Shown: piece by piece, positions 24,941 to 33,174 of the stretch
How positions within the stretch are numbered: position 1 is the stretch's first letter
Layout of the letters: each line of letters begins with the position of its first letter
Source: Nocardia aurantia
Lineage (GTDB): Bacteria; Actinomycetota; Actinomycetes; Mycobacteriales; Mycobacteriaceae
Direction of reading: 5' to 3'
Length of the DNA stretch: 64,000 nucleotides
Assembly (NCBI RefSeq): GCF_009604425.1
Contig: NZ_WEGI01000004.1
Coordinates: forward strand, 478,052 to 542,051
Translations under genes and position numbers: made by a program
The notes under the pieces: generated by a model
What the model was told of the DNA's origin: nothing
Seen by the model: only the letters and a program-made list of their open reading frames with translations
The model's database searches: none

Positions 24941-26017
24941 TCACCCCGTTGCCGTCACCTTCGGTGGCGTGGTCGGTGGATGGGCGATCGACGGGGTCGA
25001 TGGAGGTGCCGACTTCGCCGGGGTCGCGGGCTTTGTGGTCTTCGGTGCCGTGGTCGCCGCGGTCGCCGACGGTGTGGTCGTCGGTGGAGTGGTGAGTGTT
25101 CTCGACACCTTCGGTGATGTCGACGCCGTAGTCGAACTCGGCGCAACCGTGGTGGTCGGTGGAGTGGTCGTGGGCACGGTTGTAGTTCTGGTGGTCGTCG
25201 GTGCCGTTGTCGTGGTCGGTGTCGTCGTAGTGGTTTTCGGCACTGTGGTGGCCGGCGTAGTCGAGGTGACGGTGATGGTCGACGGGGCGGCCGATACCGT
25301 CACGGTGCTCGGGTCGGCTGTCACCGTGACCGTCGACGTATCCGTCGGGGGCACCGCGACGGTCACCGTGGATGTCGAGGTGGGGGCCACCGTGCCCGGG
25401 TCCGGTATGCCGGCTGGGGCTTGGATCGAAAAGCTCGCTGTGGCAGTGAGACTCGCGCTCATCGAGGCGGCGGCGGAGTTCGGCGGTGCGGGTTCCGCCG
25501 GTGGGGTTGTCGTCGGTTCCGGCGTCGCGGGTGCGACCGGGTCGGTACCGGGGTCGGTGGTGCCGGCCGCCGGTTGGTCGGTTCCGGTGTCACTGGTTGT
25601 GTCGGTGCCCGGGTTGTCGGCGGTTGCGGGGGTGCCGGGCGACTCCGGGTCCGTTGCGCTGCTCTGGTTCTGGGCGGCGCTGAAATCGTAGGTGCGGATG
25701 GTGGATTCGGCCGCGATCGCCGCCGCTGTGCTCGCTCGTGCCGGTGGGCTCGAATCCGCCCGTACCACGAGGGTTATCCCGATCGCGGTGGTCATCAGCG
25801 CCGCCAGCACGCCGGCGTGGGGGAGTTGCGCTCGCAACCGGCCGGGATGTGCGGCCGGGCCGCCGGGCCATGTCGGAAATCGATGTCGCGGTGCGGGTTC
25901 GGTCTCCCGGTCTTCGTTGTCTTCGACGGTGTGCAACGGTCTACTGCTTTCTTCCCCGCAGGCGTGCGGGTCGACGGAATCGGTGGTGGGCACGGCCGAT
26001 GAATTCGGCTCGGTCAC
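24941..26017 (-). CDS. Thr/Pro-rich single-pass surface protein
   Basis: About 358 residues. A short cytoplasmic N-terminus of about 65 residues is followed by one TM helix (HAGVLAALMTTAIGITLVV) and then a 260-residue extracytoplasmic region dominated by Thr, Pro, Ser and Val, with strings such as TTTTPTTTTAPTTT and STVTVTAD repeats. This mucin-like composition suggests a wall-spanning or O-mannosylated stalk. The GTG at 26017 is one candidate start (a GTG/ATG at 26044 is another); neither has a strong ribosome site. The antisense strand is also open, but its Val/Gly-rich product lacks protein character. Confidence 0.62.
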   Translation of the reverse strand: MTEPNSSAVPTTDSVDPHACGEESSRPLHTVEDNEDRETEPAPRHRFPTWPGGPAAHPGRLRAQLPHAGVLAALMTTAIGITLVVRADSSPPARASTAAAIAAESTIRTYDFSAAQNQSSATDPESPGTPATADNPGTDTTSDTGTDQPAAGTTDPGTDPVAPATPEPTTTPPAEPAPPNSAAASMSASLTATASFSIQAPAGIPDPGTVAPTSTSTVTVAVPPTDTSTVTVTADPSTVTVSAAPSTITVTSTTPATTVPKTTTTTPTTTTAPTTTRTTTVPTTTPPTTTVAPSSTTASTSPKVSRTLTTPPTTTPSATAATTAPKTTKPATPAKSAPPSTPSIAHPPTTPPKVTATG

Positions 26018-26164
26018 ATGGCATGCGGAAACCGGCCCGGGCATCGTCGATTTCGGCAGTGGGCGGGCGCCGCGTAATCACGGACTCGTGCGGCAAAGTC
26101 CGGGCATCGAATCTCGAAGCGATTCGATTATTTTCCGATTCGAGGGAGGCTTTTCGATCGAAAT

Positions 26165-26662
26165 TCAGGGTTTGGGATAGGGATCCACGTCGCGCAGGCG
26201 TTGCCGGTGGATGCGCTGCAGTTCGCCCGCGCGGGTGAGGAAGTCGGCGATTATTTCCAGTTCGGCGGAGTCGTACCAGGTGAGCAGCATCTTGTAGCTC
26301 TCGACCATCATGGGTGCGACCAGTTCCTGGACTCGGTGGGACGCGAGTTCGGTGGCCGTCACGATCACCCGGCGGCGATCGGTCGGGTGCAGCGAGCGGA
26401 CGATGTAGCCCTGTTTCTCCAGCCGGTTGAGCATGATCGTGACGCCGGCGGCGGTGAGGCCCAGTCGTTCGGCGAGCATTCCCGGTGTCGTGGACTTCCC
26501 GTCCTCGAGCAGGACGATCTCCAGTGCGCGCCGATCGGTCTCGTTCACACCCAGCACCCTGATCAGTTCGCGGACCAGCTCTTCGGCGGTCTCATGGTAG
26601 AACTCCCGGGCCCTTCTGAGCTCGACCGAGATCCGGGCGGGTTCGGTTGTTCTCGGACACAC
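26165..26662 (-). CDS. MarR-family regulator
   Basis: A 165-residue winged-helix protein: LIRVLGVNETDRRALEIVLLEDGKSTTPGMLAERLGLTAAGVTIMLNRLEKQGYIVRSLHPTDRRRVIVTATE, a standard MarR core with the wing arginines. GTG start preceded by GAAAG. It stands alone; its target cannot be named from position. Confidence 0.88.
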   Translation of the reverse strand: MCPRTTEPARISVELRRAREFYHETAEELVRELIRVLGVNETDRRALEIVLLEDGKSTTPGMLAERLGLTAAGVTIMLNRLEKQGYIVRSLHPTDRRRVIVTATELASHRVQELVAPMMVESYKMLLTWYDSAELEIIADFLTRAGELQRIHRQRLRDVDPYPKP

Positions 26663-27001
26663 AGGCTTTCCCCTCGACCACTCGAAACATCTGACGGCTC
26701 AGCAGAAGTCACCGATCGGGGCGTATCCGGTTGCCGGGCGCCCGATTCCGTCCGGGGAGTCAGGAAGTTGGCATGTGCGTTCCTGTCGATCGATTGGCCG
26801 GCGGCCCGAACCGCGGCCGACGGACATCACGAAAGCGGCTACCGCTCCGGCCGTCGGAACGACCGTGGGCTGTGTGGACATGCACTGTACGACACCGCGG
26901 CCGATGCGATACTGTGCATCGTATAATTCGATCGAGAATCAAACCCGAAGTGGGGCAACCACTATCGGGAACAGTGGATACCCGGTACGGCTCGGGTGGG
27001 A
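26663..27001. other. gene-free gap
   Basis: About 340 bases. It contains one exact TATAAT at 26922-26927, but without a matching -35 box or a downstream plus-strand gene. No coding sequence is recognised. Confidence 0.4.
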
Positions 27002-27035
27002 CCCGGTCCGGGCTGCCGGCGCAACCCGGACCGGG
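27002..27035. terminator. 11-bp stem-loop after the secreted protein gene
   Basis: CCCGGTCCGGG and its exact complement enclose a 12-nt loop. It lies 45 bp beyond the stop of the minus-strand gene ending at 27080. Confidence 0.55.
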
Positions 27036-27079
27036 CATGTTCACCACAGACCGCCGGCGCCGTCACGCCGTCCGCGGGC

Positions 27080-27697
27080 TCAGCTGACGGTTGTGGTGGT
27101 GATGGTCGGCGACGGGTTCGGGTAGCAGGAGGCCGCGACATTGCCGACCAGGGCGACGTTGGTCGTCACGGTCATGCCGGGGCTGGCGTAGCTGGTCCCC
27201 GCGTACTTGCTGGTGATCGGCGTTCCCGCAGCGCCCGCGGTGACGTTGAGGGTCACCGCCGGCGGGGTGAAGCTGGAGCCGCCGGCGATCGGACCCGGTA
27301 TGGTCAGAGTGGTATTCCCACCCGAGGTGGAGACGGTGCCGGCCACGGTACCGCCGGAGGCGGTGGCCGAGACCAGCGTCGAATTCGCCGGAGTCGGGAT
27401 GGTCATCTTCAGGTTGCTGATGTTGTTCACGGTGAAGCCGGAGGCCGAAGTCGGGACCGTCGAGGAACCCGAGGTGAAGGTGATGGCCACCGCCGAGCCG
27501 TGTACCGCCGAGGCCGGCGCGGTGCCGGTGACCGAGGTGGTCATGCTCGAGTTCGCGGGGATTCCGAAGATGCTGGCCTGGCAGGCCCAGTTCACGCTGA
27601 TGGGGGTGGCATTCGCCGGTGCGGCCAGACAAAAGACGGTGGCGACGGCCATCGGGGCGAGAACGCCGGCGCGCAGCAGGGTCGAGAACGATCGCAT
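27080..27697 (-). CDS. secreted all-beta actinobacterial protein
   Basis: A 205-residue exported protein. The ATG at 27697 has GGAG 7 nt upstream. The signal peptide is MRSFSTLLRAGVLAPMAVATVFCLAAPANA with cleavage before TPISVNW. The mature part is Ser/Thr/Ala-rich and strand-forming, with two cysteines (WACQ near the start, SCYPNPSP near the end) that could form one disulfide, and the conserved-looking block LTIPGPIAGGSSF. It resembles a mycobacterial secreted family often mislabelled as cyclase/dehydratase. The function is unknown; a cell-envelope or adhesion role is a guess. Confidence 0.75.
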   Translation of the reverse strand: MRSFSTLLRAGVLAPMAVATVFCLAAPANATPISVNWACQASIFGIPANSSMTTSVTGTAPASAVHGSAVAITFTSGSSTVPTSASGFTVNNISNLKMTIPTPANSTLVSATASGGTVAGTVSTSGGNTTLTIPGPIAGGSSFTPPAVTLNVTAGAAGTPITSKYAGTSYASPGMTVTTNVALVGNVAASCYPNPSPTITTTTVS

Positions 27698-28117
27698 GAT
27701 TAACTCCAGGAAATGTAGAGCAACGGTACGGCGGGAAGTCGAACCGTAACAGTGGGTGTTTGAAATATAGCTCGTTCTCATCTTCACGTGGTGAAAATCG
27801 TCAATTATTCCGTGCCGTGAACGTCATTATCCGAAATTGATTGTTCACTGCGGATAGTTAATTGCGGTAAGTTTTTCTGAATGGATTCATCCCGATATCC
27901 GCGGGTCCGTCGCGGTGTGGGCAATCCCGCAATTCCCTCGAATGTGATCCCTCTCCCGAGATTACATCTGTGCTTGCCGGGAGCGGAGTCCGCGGGGTGC
28001 CGAACCGCGCCGGACGCCGGAATCGGCGGCGGCGTGGTCCGGTCGGTACCCGATGGTCAGGGTTTCGTCACCGTTTCCGCCGCCGGTTCCGGTCCTCCGG
28101 CGCATACCGTCGCAACG
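27698..28117. other. AT-rich divergent promoter region
   Basis: 420 bases separating the secreted protein gene and the molybdopterin oxidoreductase gene. The stretch 27770-27900 is markedly AT-rich for this genome, which fits promoters in both directions. No specific operator could be assigned. Confidence 0.4.
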
Positions 28118-29248
28118 GTGAGCGGACTTGTCGAAGAGCAGCGGCGCCCGGCGGGCAACAGCGCGCGCGGTCCCGAGGTCGCCGCGCGGGTCGGTATCGC
28201 GCTCGGGACCGCGATACTGGTGTGTTTCGTGACGGGCCTGCTGAGTCATTGGATTCAGAATCCGCCGCAGTGGTTCCGGTGGCCGGCCCATCCCGTCTGG
28301 TTGTATCGGGTCACGCAGGGGGCGCACGTCGTGTCGGGCGTCGCGGCGGTGCCGCTGGTACTGGTGAAATTGTGGGCCGTGTATCCGCGGCTGTTCCAGC
28401 GGCTGCGGCCGCGGTCGCCGCTGTGGATCGCCGAGCGCGGCTCGATCGCCCTCCTGGTCGGTTCGGTCCTCTTCGAGTTGTCCACGGGGTTGGCGAACAT
28501 CGCCCAGTACTACCCGTGGCAGTTCTTCTTCCCGGCCGCGCACTACGCGATGGCGTTCGTGGCGCTCGGGTCCATGGCGGTGCATCTGGCGGTCAAACTG
28601 CCGCTGATCCGCACGGTGCTCGCCCGGCCGGGCGACGCCGCGCCCGCGCCGGGCACGCCGCGGGTGTCGCGGCGCGCGGTACTCGGCGCCGCGTGGGTCG
28701 CCACGGGGGTGGCGGCGCTGTCGGTCGCGGGCCAGACCGTCCCCTTCCTGCGCTGGGCGGCGGTGCTCGCCCCGCGTTCCGGGCATGGCCCGCAAGGGCT
28801 TCCGGTCAACCGGACGGCCGCCGAGGCGGCGGTCACCGCGACGGCCCGCGATCCCGGTTACCGGCTCGTCGTCCGTGCCGGGGACCGCTCCCGGGCGTTC
28901 AGCCGCGACGAGCTGGCCGCCATGCCGCAGGCGGAGGCGGATCTGCCGATCGCCTGCGTCGAGGGGTGGTCGGCGTCGGCGCACTGGTCGGGGGTCCGGT
29001 TACGCGATCTGCTCGACGCCGTGGGTTACCACGGCGGGGACGTCCGGCTGACCTCGCTCGAACAGAGCGGCCTGTACCGCGGTTCGATCCTGCCGGCGCG
29101 ATTCGCCACGGACCCTGACACTGTGATCGCCTTGACGCTGAACGGCGGCGTTCTGGACCTGGACCACGGCTACCCCTGCCGCCTCATCGCGCCGAATCGT
29201 CCCGGTGTGCTGCAGACGAAATGGCTGTGCCGGATCGAGGTGGCGTGA
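28118..29248 (+). CDS. membrane-anchored molybdopterin-dependent oxidoreductase (sulfite-oxidase-like)
   Basis: A 376-residue protein with a GTG start at 28118 (MSGLVEEQRRPAGNSARG); longer frames upstream lack protein character. Four TM helices (about residues 25-45, 70-90, 110-135 and 140-165) resemble a cytochrome b561-type anchor, with His residues in HPVWLYRVTQGAHVV and FPAAHYAMAF. A fifth helix and a linker precede the molybdopterin domain, whose Mo ligand is the Cys of ACVEGWSASAHW (about residue 281), followed by RLIAPNRPGVLQTKWL. It probably faces the outside and passes electrons through the membrane part. It precedes a small membrane protein and sigK-rskA. Confidence 0.85.
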   Translation: MSGLVEEQRRPAGNSARGPEVAARVGIALGTAILVCFVTGLLSHWIQNPPQWFRWPAHPVWLYRVTQGAHVVSGVAAVPLVLVKLWAVYPRLFQRLRPRSPLWIAERGSIALLVGSVLFELSTGLANIAQYYPWQFFFPAAHYAMAFVALGSMAVHLAVKLPLIRTVLARPGDAAPAPGTPRVSRRAVLGAAWVATGVAALSVAGQTVPFLRWAAVLAPRSGHGPQGLPVNRTAAEAAVTATARDPGYRLVVRAGDRSRAFSRDELAAMPQAEADLPIACVEGWSASAHWSGVRLRDLLDAVGYHGGDVRLTSLEQSGLYRGSILPARFATDPDTVIALTLNGGVLDLDHGYPCRLIAPNRPGVLQTKWLCRIEVA

Positions 29249-29676
29249 TGATCACGGCCGTGCGCGCGGTTCTGCTCTGCGGCGGAATCGGACTGGGCTG
29301 GTACGGGATCGGCACACTGCTCGGATTCCCCACCCCGGCCCTGATCTCGGTCGTGGTGTGGTTCGCCGGCGGAATCCTGTTGCACGACGCGGTTTTCGCC
29401 CCGCTGGCCGCGATCGCCGGGATCGGTGGCCGCCGGCTGCTGCCGGTCCGCTGGTGGGGGCCCGCGGCCTGCGGCGCGGTGTGCACCGTGGCGTTGTCGG
29501 CGATCGCCGTGCCGGTGATCGCCAGGCACGGCGCGCGACCGCTGAACCACACGATCCTGGACCGTCCGTACGCGGCCGGGCTGGCCGGCGCGCTCGTGGT
29601 GGTGTGGGCGCTCGTGGCGCTCGCCGTCCTGGCGGGGCGAATCCGGCGTCGCCCGGAATCGGGCGCCGGCTCGTAG
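29245..29676 (+). CDS. small membrane protein, unknown
   Basis: About 143 residues with four hydrophobic helices (VRAVLLCGGIGLGWYGIGTLL, ALISVVVWFAGGILLHDAVFAPLAAIAGI, AACGAVCTVALSAIAVPVIA, GLAGALVVVWALVALAVLAG). The GTG at 29245 overlaps the oxidoreductase stop by GTGA, with an ATG at 29248 as alternative, so it is coupled to that enzyme. It may be an assembly or electron-transfer partner of the oxidoreductase (inference from coupling). Confidence 0.7.
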   Translation: MMITAVRAVLLCGGIGLGWYGIGTLLGFPTPALISVVVWFAGGILLHDAVFAPLAAIAGIGGRRLLPVRWWGPAACGAVCTVALSAIAVPVIARHGARPLNHTILDRPYAAGLAGALVVVWALVALAVLAGRIRRRPESGAGS

Positions 29677-29922
29677 GCCGCCGTCGGCGGGCTCGGAAAA
29701 ATTTTCGCCCGTTCGACCAAACCGGCACGGCCGGCAGTGCGAAGTCCTTTGCGTTCGTGTCTGTTGTCGCGCGGTCGCCGGTACGGCCGCCGGAGGAGAG
29801 GTCGGGAAAATATGCCCGCGATCTGACCCGAGCATCCACGCCCGGCCGGTCGTGCGCGGAACCCCGTGCGCGGCAAGCGGTTCCGTTGTGACCAGTTTCG
29901 GAGGAAACACGCAGGTGCGAAC

Positions 29923-30582
29923 GTGACCGAGCAGGACAGTGCAGCGCCGGCCCGGATCCGGCATGTCGACGACGAGGGGCCGCCGCCACGGGCGTGTCCC
30001 GCCGGCGCCGGGCCCGGTGATCCGGAAGCGGCGGCGGAACTCGCGGAATTGGTCACGGCGGTGGCCGCGGGCGACCGTGGCGCGTTCACGCTGCTCTATC
30101 GCCGGACCAGTCATCGGGTGTTCGGACTGGCGTGGCGGTTGCTGGGCAATCGTGCGTCGGCGGAGGAGATCTCGCAGGAGGTGTATCTCCAGGTGTGGTC
30201 GCTGGCCGACCGGTACGACCGGCGGCTGGCCAGTCCGATGGGGTGGCTGATGATGCTGACGCACCGGCGCGCGGTCGATCGGATTCGCGCCGAACGGGCC
30301 GGGACGGACCGTGATTCGGTGTTCCAGGGCCTGCATCTGGTCCGCGATCACGATGTGGTCGCCGAGGAGGCCACCCAGAATCTGGAACAGCAGGCCGTGG
30401 TGCGATGCCTGGGCACGCTGACCGACCGGCAACGCGACACGATCACGATGGCCTACTACGGGGGACTGACCTATACCGAGGTGGCCCAGCGTCTGGACAC
30501 GCCCGTAGCCACCGTGAAATCCCGCATCCGAGACGGATTCAAGCGACTCTCGGCGTGCCTGACAGGAAGCGACCCACGATGA
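29923..30582 (+). CDS. sigK: ECF sigma factor, SigK-like
   Basis: A 219-residue ECF sigma factor. Region 2 is AGDRGAFTLLYRRTSHRVFGLAWRLLGNRASAEEISQEVYLQVW, and region 4 is LTDRQRDTITMAYYGGLTYTEVAQRLDTPVATVKSRIRDGFKRL. An extra 30-residue acidic N-terminus precedes region 2. The GTG at 29923 is the chosen start. Its stop overlaps the anti-sigma gene by ATGA. In mycobacteria SigK is held by the membrane anti-sigma RskA and controls secreted antigens; the gene pair here matches that arrangement, while the linked molybdopterin enzyme suggests a redox-related regulon. Confidence 0.87.
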   Translation: MTEQDSAAPARIRHVDDEGPPPRACPAGAGPGDPEAAAELAELVTAVAAGDRGAFTLLYRRTSHRVFGLAWRLLGNRASAEEISQEVYLQVWSLADRYDRRLASPMGWLMMLTHRRAVDRIRAERAGTDRDSVFQGLHLVRDHDVVAEEATQNLEQQAVVRCLGTLTDRQRDTITMAYYGGLTYTEVAQRLDTPVATVKSRIRDGFKRLSACLTGSDPR

Positions 30583-31304
30583 CCACCTCCGGCCCGCCGG
30601 ACACCGGCCTGCTGGATCTGGCCTACCCGTACGCCCTCGACGCGCTCGGCGCGGACGAGCGGGCCGCCCTCGACGATCGGCGTGCCCACGCGCATCGGGT
30701 GGTCGCCGGTGAGTTCGATGCCGTGGTGCGCACGGTGCACGACACCCTCGCCCGGCTGACGGTCCTCGACGCCCGCCCCGCGCCACCGGCTCTGGAACAC
30801 CGGATACAGCGGGCACTGGACCGCGCCCTGTCCGGGCGTGCCGCCGCCGCTACCGTGCCGTGGTGGCGGGCGCGGCCGGCCCGGCTCGCCGCCGCGGTGA
30901 TCCTGACCGTGGCGCTGGGGACGGGCGCGGCGCTCACCGCGGCGCACCTGCACGGTTCCGGCGGCGGGGGCGTCGTCGCGGCGGTCGACAACGCCCCCGA
31001 TGCCCGAATCCGGGTGGCGGACACGACCATCGGCGGCCGGATCCGGGTGCGCTCGTCGGCGGGGCTCGCCCGTGCCGTGCTGACCCTCGACGGGGTTCCG
31101 GCTCCGCCGCCGGGCCGGTCGTACCAGGTGTGGCTGGTCCAGCCCGGAGGTTCGCCGCGCTCGGCCGCGGTGTTCACCGCCGTGCCGGGATCGGAAGTGG
31201 CCGTGGACTATCGGCCCGCCGACACGGTCGCGGTCACGATCGAACCGCCCGGCGGATCACCCGCGCCGACGACCACACCGATCGGCAGCCTCGAGCTCAC
31301 CTGA
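30579..31304 (+). CDS. rskA: anti-sigma-K factor RskA
   Basis: A 241-residue protein. The N-terminal cytoplasmic anti-sigma domain runs over about residues 1-90 (LLDLAYPYALDALGADERAALDDR...). One TM helix follows (LAAAVILTVALGTGAALTAAHL, about 102-123) and then an extracytoplasmic RskA domain (VRSSAGLARAVLTLDGVPAPPPGRSYQVWLVQPGG). ATGA overlap with sigK gives coupled synthesis of sigma and anti-sigma. RskA family members release the sigma factor after regulated proteolysis; the redox cysteines reported in some homologues are not obvious here. Confidence 0.88.
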   Translation: MTTSGPPDTGLLDLAYPYALDALGADERAALDDRRAHAHRVVAGEFDAVVRTVHDTLARLTVLDARPAPPALEHRIQRALDRALSGRAAAATVPWWRARPARLAAAVILTVALGTGAALTAAHLHGSGGGGVVAAVDNAPDARIRVADTTIGGRIRVRSSAGLARAVLTLDGVPAPPPGRSYQVWLVQPGGSPRSAAVFTAVPGSEVAVDYRPADTVAVTIEPPGGSPAPTTTPIGSLELT

Positions 31305-31344
31305 CCTCGTCCGCGCCACCGACAGCATCGAAACCCGATGGGCT

Positions 31345-31422
31345 CCTGCGCGTTCAGCGAACCTCCGCACGTGTCCGGTGCCACCGCGACCCTGCGTGTT
31401 CAGCGATCCACCGCACGTGACC
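31345..31422 (+). repeat. two 32-nt direct repeats upstream of a lipase gene
   Basis: Copies at 31345-31376 and 31391-31422 share 28 of 32 bases, spaced 46 bp start to start. The core is GTTCAGCGA-CC-CCGCACGTG. They lie 27-104 bp before the lipase start. Two spaced copies of a long motif in a promoter suggest cooperative regulator binding (inference). Confidence 0.6.
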
Positions 31423-31448
31423 CTGTACCCTGCGACCCCGGAGTGACC

Positions 31449-32642
31449 GTGAATCCGCTTCGCCCACCGCGACTTTCCCTCGCCGGCCTGGCCCTCGCCA
31501 CCGTGGCCCTCGTCACCGCGCTCACCCCGTCGGCCGAGGCCGCACCGGTGTATCCGGTCGCGGACCCGGACCCGTTCTACGCCGCGCCCGCCGATCTCGC
31601 CGCCAGCGCACCCGGTGACGTGCTGCGCACCCGGACCGTTCCCCGCTCGCCGTGGCCGGGAACCACCGTGTGGCAGTTGCTGTTCCGCTCCACCGACTCC
31701 GGGGGAGCGCCGATCGCGGCCGTCACCACCCTCATCTCGCCCGGGGCCGGGCCGCGGCCGCTGCTGTCCTACCAGCCCTTCGTGAACTCCCTCGGCTTGC
31801 AGTGCGCCCCCTCGCACACCCTGTTCACCGGCGCCCTGCAGGAAGCCCGCGCGCTCGAGCTGCTGCTGGCCCGCGGCTGGGCGGTCACCGTCCCCGACCA
31901 TCTCGGACCCGCCGGCGCATACGGCGCCGCCCGTCTCGGCGGGCAGATCACCCTGGACGGGATCCGCGCCGTCCGGCGGTTCGCTCCCGCGGGCCTGCAC
32001 GATTCGCCCGTCGGGCTCGCGGGCTATTCGGGTGGCGCGATGTCCACCGGATTCGCCGCCGCCCTGGCCCCCGAGTACGCCCCGGAACTGCCCATTGTCG
32101 GTGTCGCACAAGGCGGCCTGCCGGTGGATCCGGGCGAACTCGCCGCCCGCGTCGGCGACAACCCCAACCCCCTGTTCGGTCTCGGTTTCGCCGTGGCGGT
32201 CGGACTGCAACGCGAATACCCCGACCGGCTGCCCCTCGACGATCTGCTGACCCCCGCCGGGCTGGCACTGCGCGACCGGATCGCCGACGCCTGCACCGAC
32301 GACATCATCTCCGCCGGGGCCGGTCATCACACCAGCGAATACCTCACCACCACCACGCTCGCCGCGGATACCGGCATCGCCGGGGTCCTGCACGACAATG
32401 CTCTGGAAGCCTTCCCCGGCACGCCCCGCGCGCCGATCTACCAGTGGCACGGCGCCGACGACCAGGTTCCCCTCGATCGGGTACGGGCAACCGTCGCGCG
32501 TTACTGCGCCGCGGGCACTCCCGTGCGACTCGACGTCATCCCGGGGGCCGATCACGGCGCGGCGATTCTTCCCGGCACCCTCCGCGCCGTCGCCTATCTG
32601 GCCGACCGCTTCGACTGCCGGCCCGCGCCCGTCGACTGCTGA
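31449..32642 (+). CDS. secreted LIP-family lipase
   Basis: A 397-residue secretory lipase. The GTG at 31449 (CGGAG 5 nt before) gives a clean signal peptide, RLSLAGLALATVALVTALTPSAEA. The nucleophile is in GLAGYSGGAMS, the acid in YQWHGADDQVPLD and the histidine in VIPGADHGAAI. The early block PFVNSLGLQCAPSHTLFTG is typical of the LIP (PF03583) family, with Cys residues likely paired. It probably acts on triacylglycerols or wax esters outside the cell. It is a distant paralogue of the two lipases at 33175 and 34616. Tandem 32-nt repeats precede it. Confidence 0.88.
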   Translation: MNPLRPPRLSLAGLALATVALVTALTPSAEAAPVYPVADPDPFYAAPADLAASAPGDVLRTRTVPRSPWPGTTVWQLLFRSTDSGGAPIAAVTTLISPGAGPRPLLSYQPFVNSLGLQCAPSHTLFTGALQEARALELLLARGWAVTVPDHLGPAGAYGAARLGGQITLDGIRAVRRFAPAGLHDSPVGLAGYSGGAMSTGFAAALAPEYAPELPIVGVAQGGLPVDPGELAARVGDNPNPLFGLGFAVAVGLQREYPDRLPLDDLLTPAGLALRDRIADACTDDIISAGAGHHTSEYLTTTTLAADTGIAGVLHDNALEAFPGTPRAPIYQWHGADDQVPLDRVRATVARYCAAGTPVRLDVIPGADHGAAILPGTLRAVAYLADRFDCRPAPVDC

Positions 32643-33174
32643 CGCCGAATCGGTTCGGCGGCAGGCGATCATCCGCCGCCGACCTCGGAATCCGCCGCGG
32701 TCACGTTCGCGACATAACACCGAAACATGTGATCCCGCCGATATCGTGCTGCCGGCCACCGTACCGGTATTCCGTGTGCGTCTCCCGGACGTCCGTGTCG
32801 CATCGGTGACGGTCGCCGCACTAGCGAGAATCGGCCTGCTCCAAGCGAAATGGTGACACTTGGGTACGGCCTTCGTCGCCGTTCGCCCACGTGGAGATAT
32901 GGGCGAAAACATAAGTTCGTCGAAAATGGTTGGGATACAGTGCATCAGGCCAGTTCAAGGTGGGTCCACGGAAGTTCGGCGGTGATGCGAAAGGCGGCAA
33001 TATTCCGAGAATCTCCAGTAACAACAGGGACTTTCGATATCGCCGCGGATATGGGGTGGCTCACAATTCGGGCGGCGATCCGCACCCGGCGGGCACAGAC
33101 GCTGTGGAGCGGGCGGGAAACAAGGCGCGGACGGTGGTTAGTGTGGACGGGTTCGTTCGAGCCGAGGAGAACGG
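32643..33174. other. gene-free gap
   Basis: About 530 bases between two co-directional lipase genes. Open frames have no protein character. The last 30 bases (GTTCGTTCGAGCCGAGGAG) are shared with the region in front of the inverted paralogue at 35962. Confidence 0.45.

Noticed and set aside
24969..25691. Open Val/Gly-rich frame on the plus strand
   Set aside because: It is the antisense of the Thr/Pro-rich surface protein; the composition follows from reversing ACC/ACG codons, and it has no ribosome site.
26922..26927. Exact TATAAT box
   Set aside because: There is no -35 element at the right distance and no plus-strand gene follows for over 1 kb.
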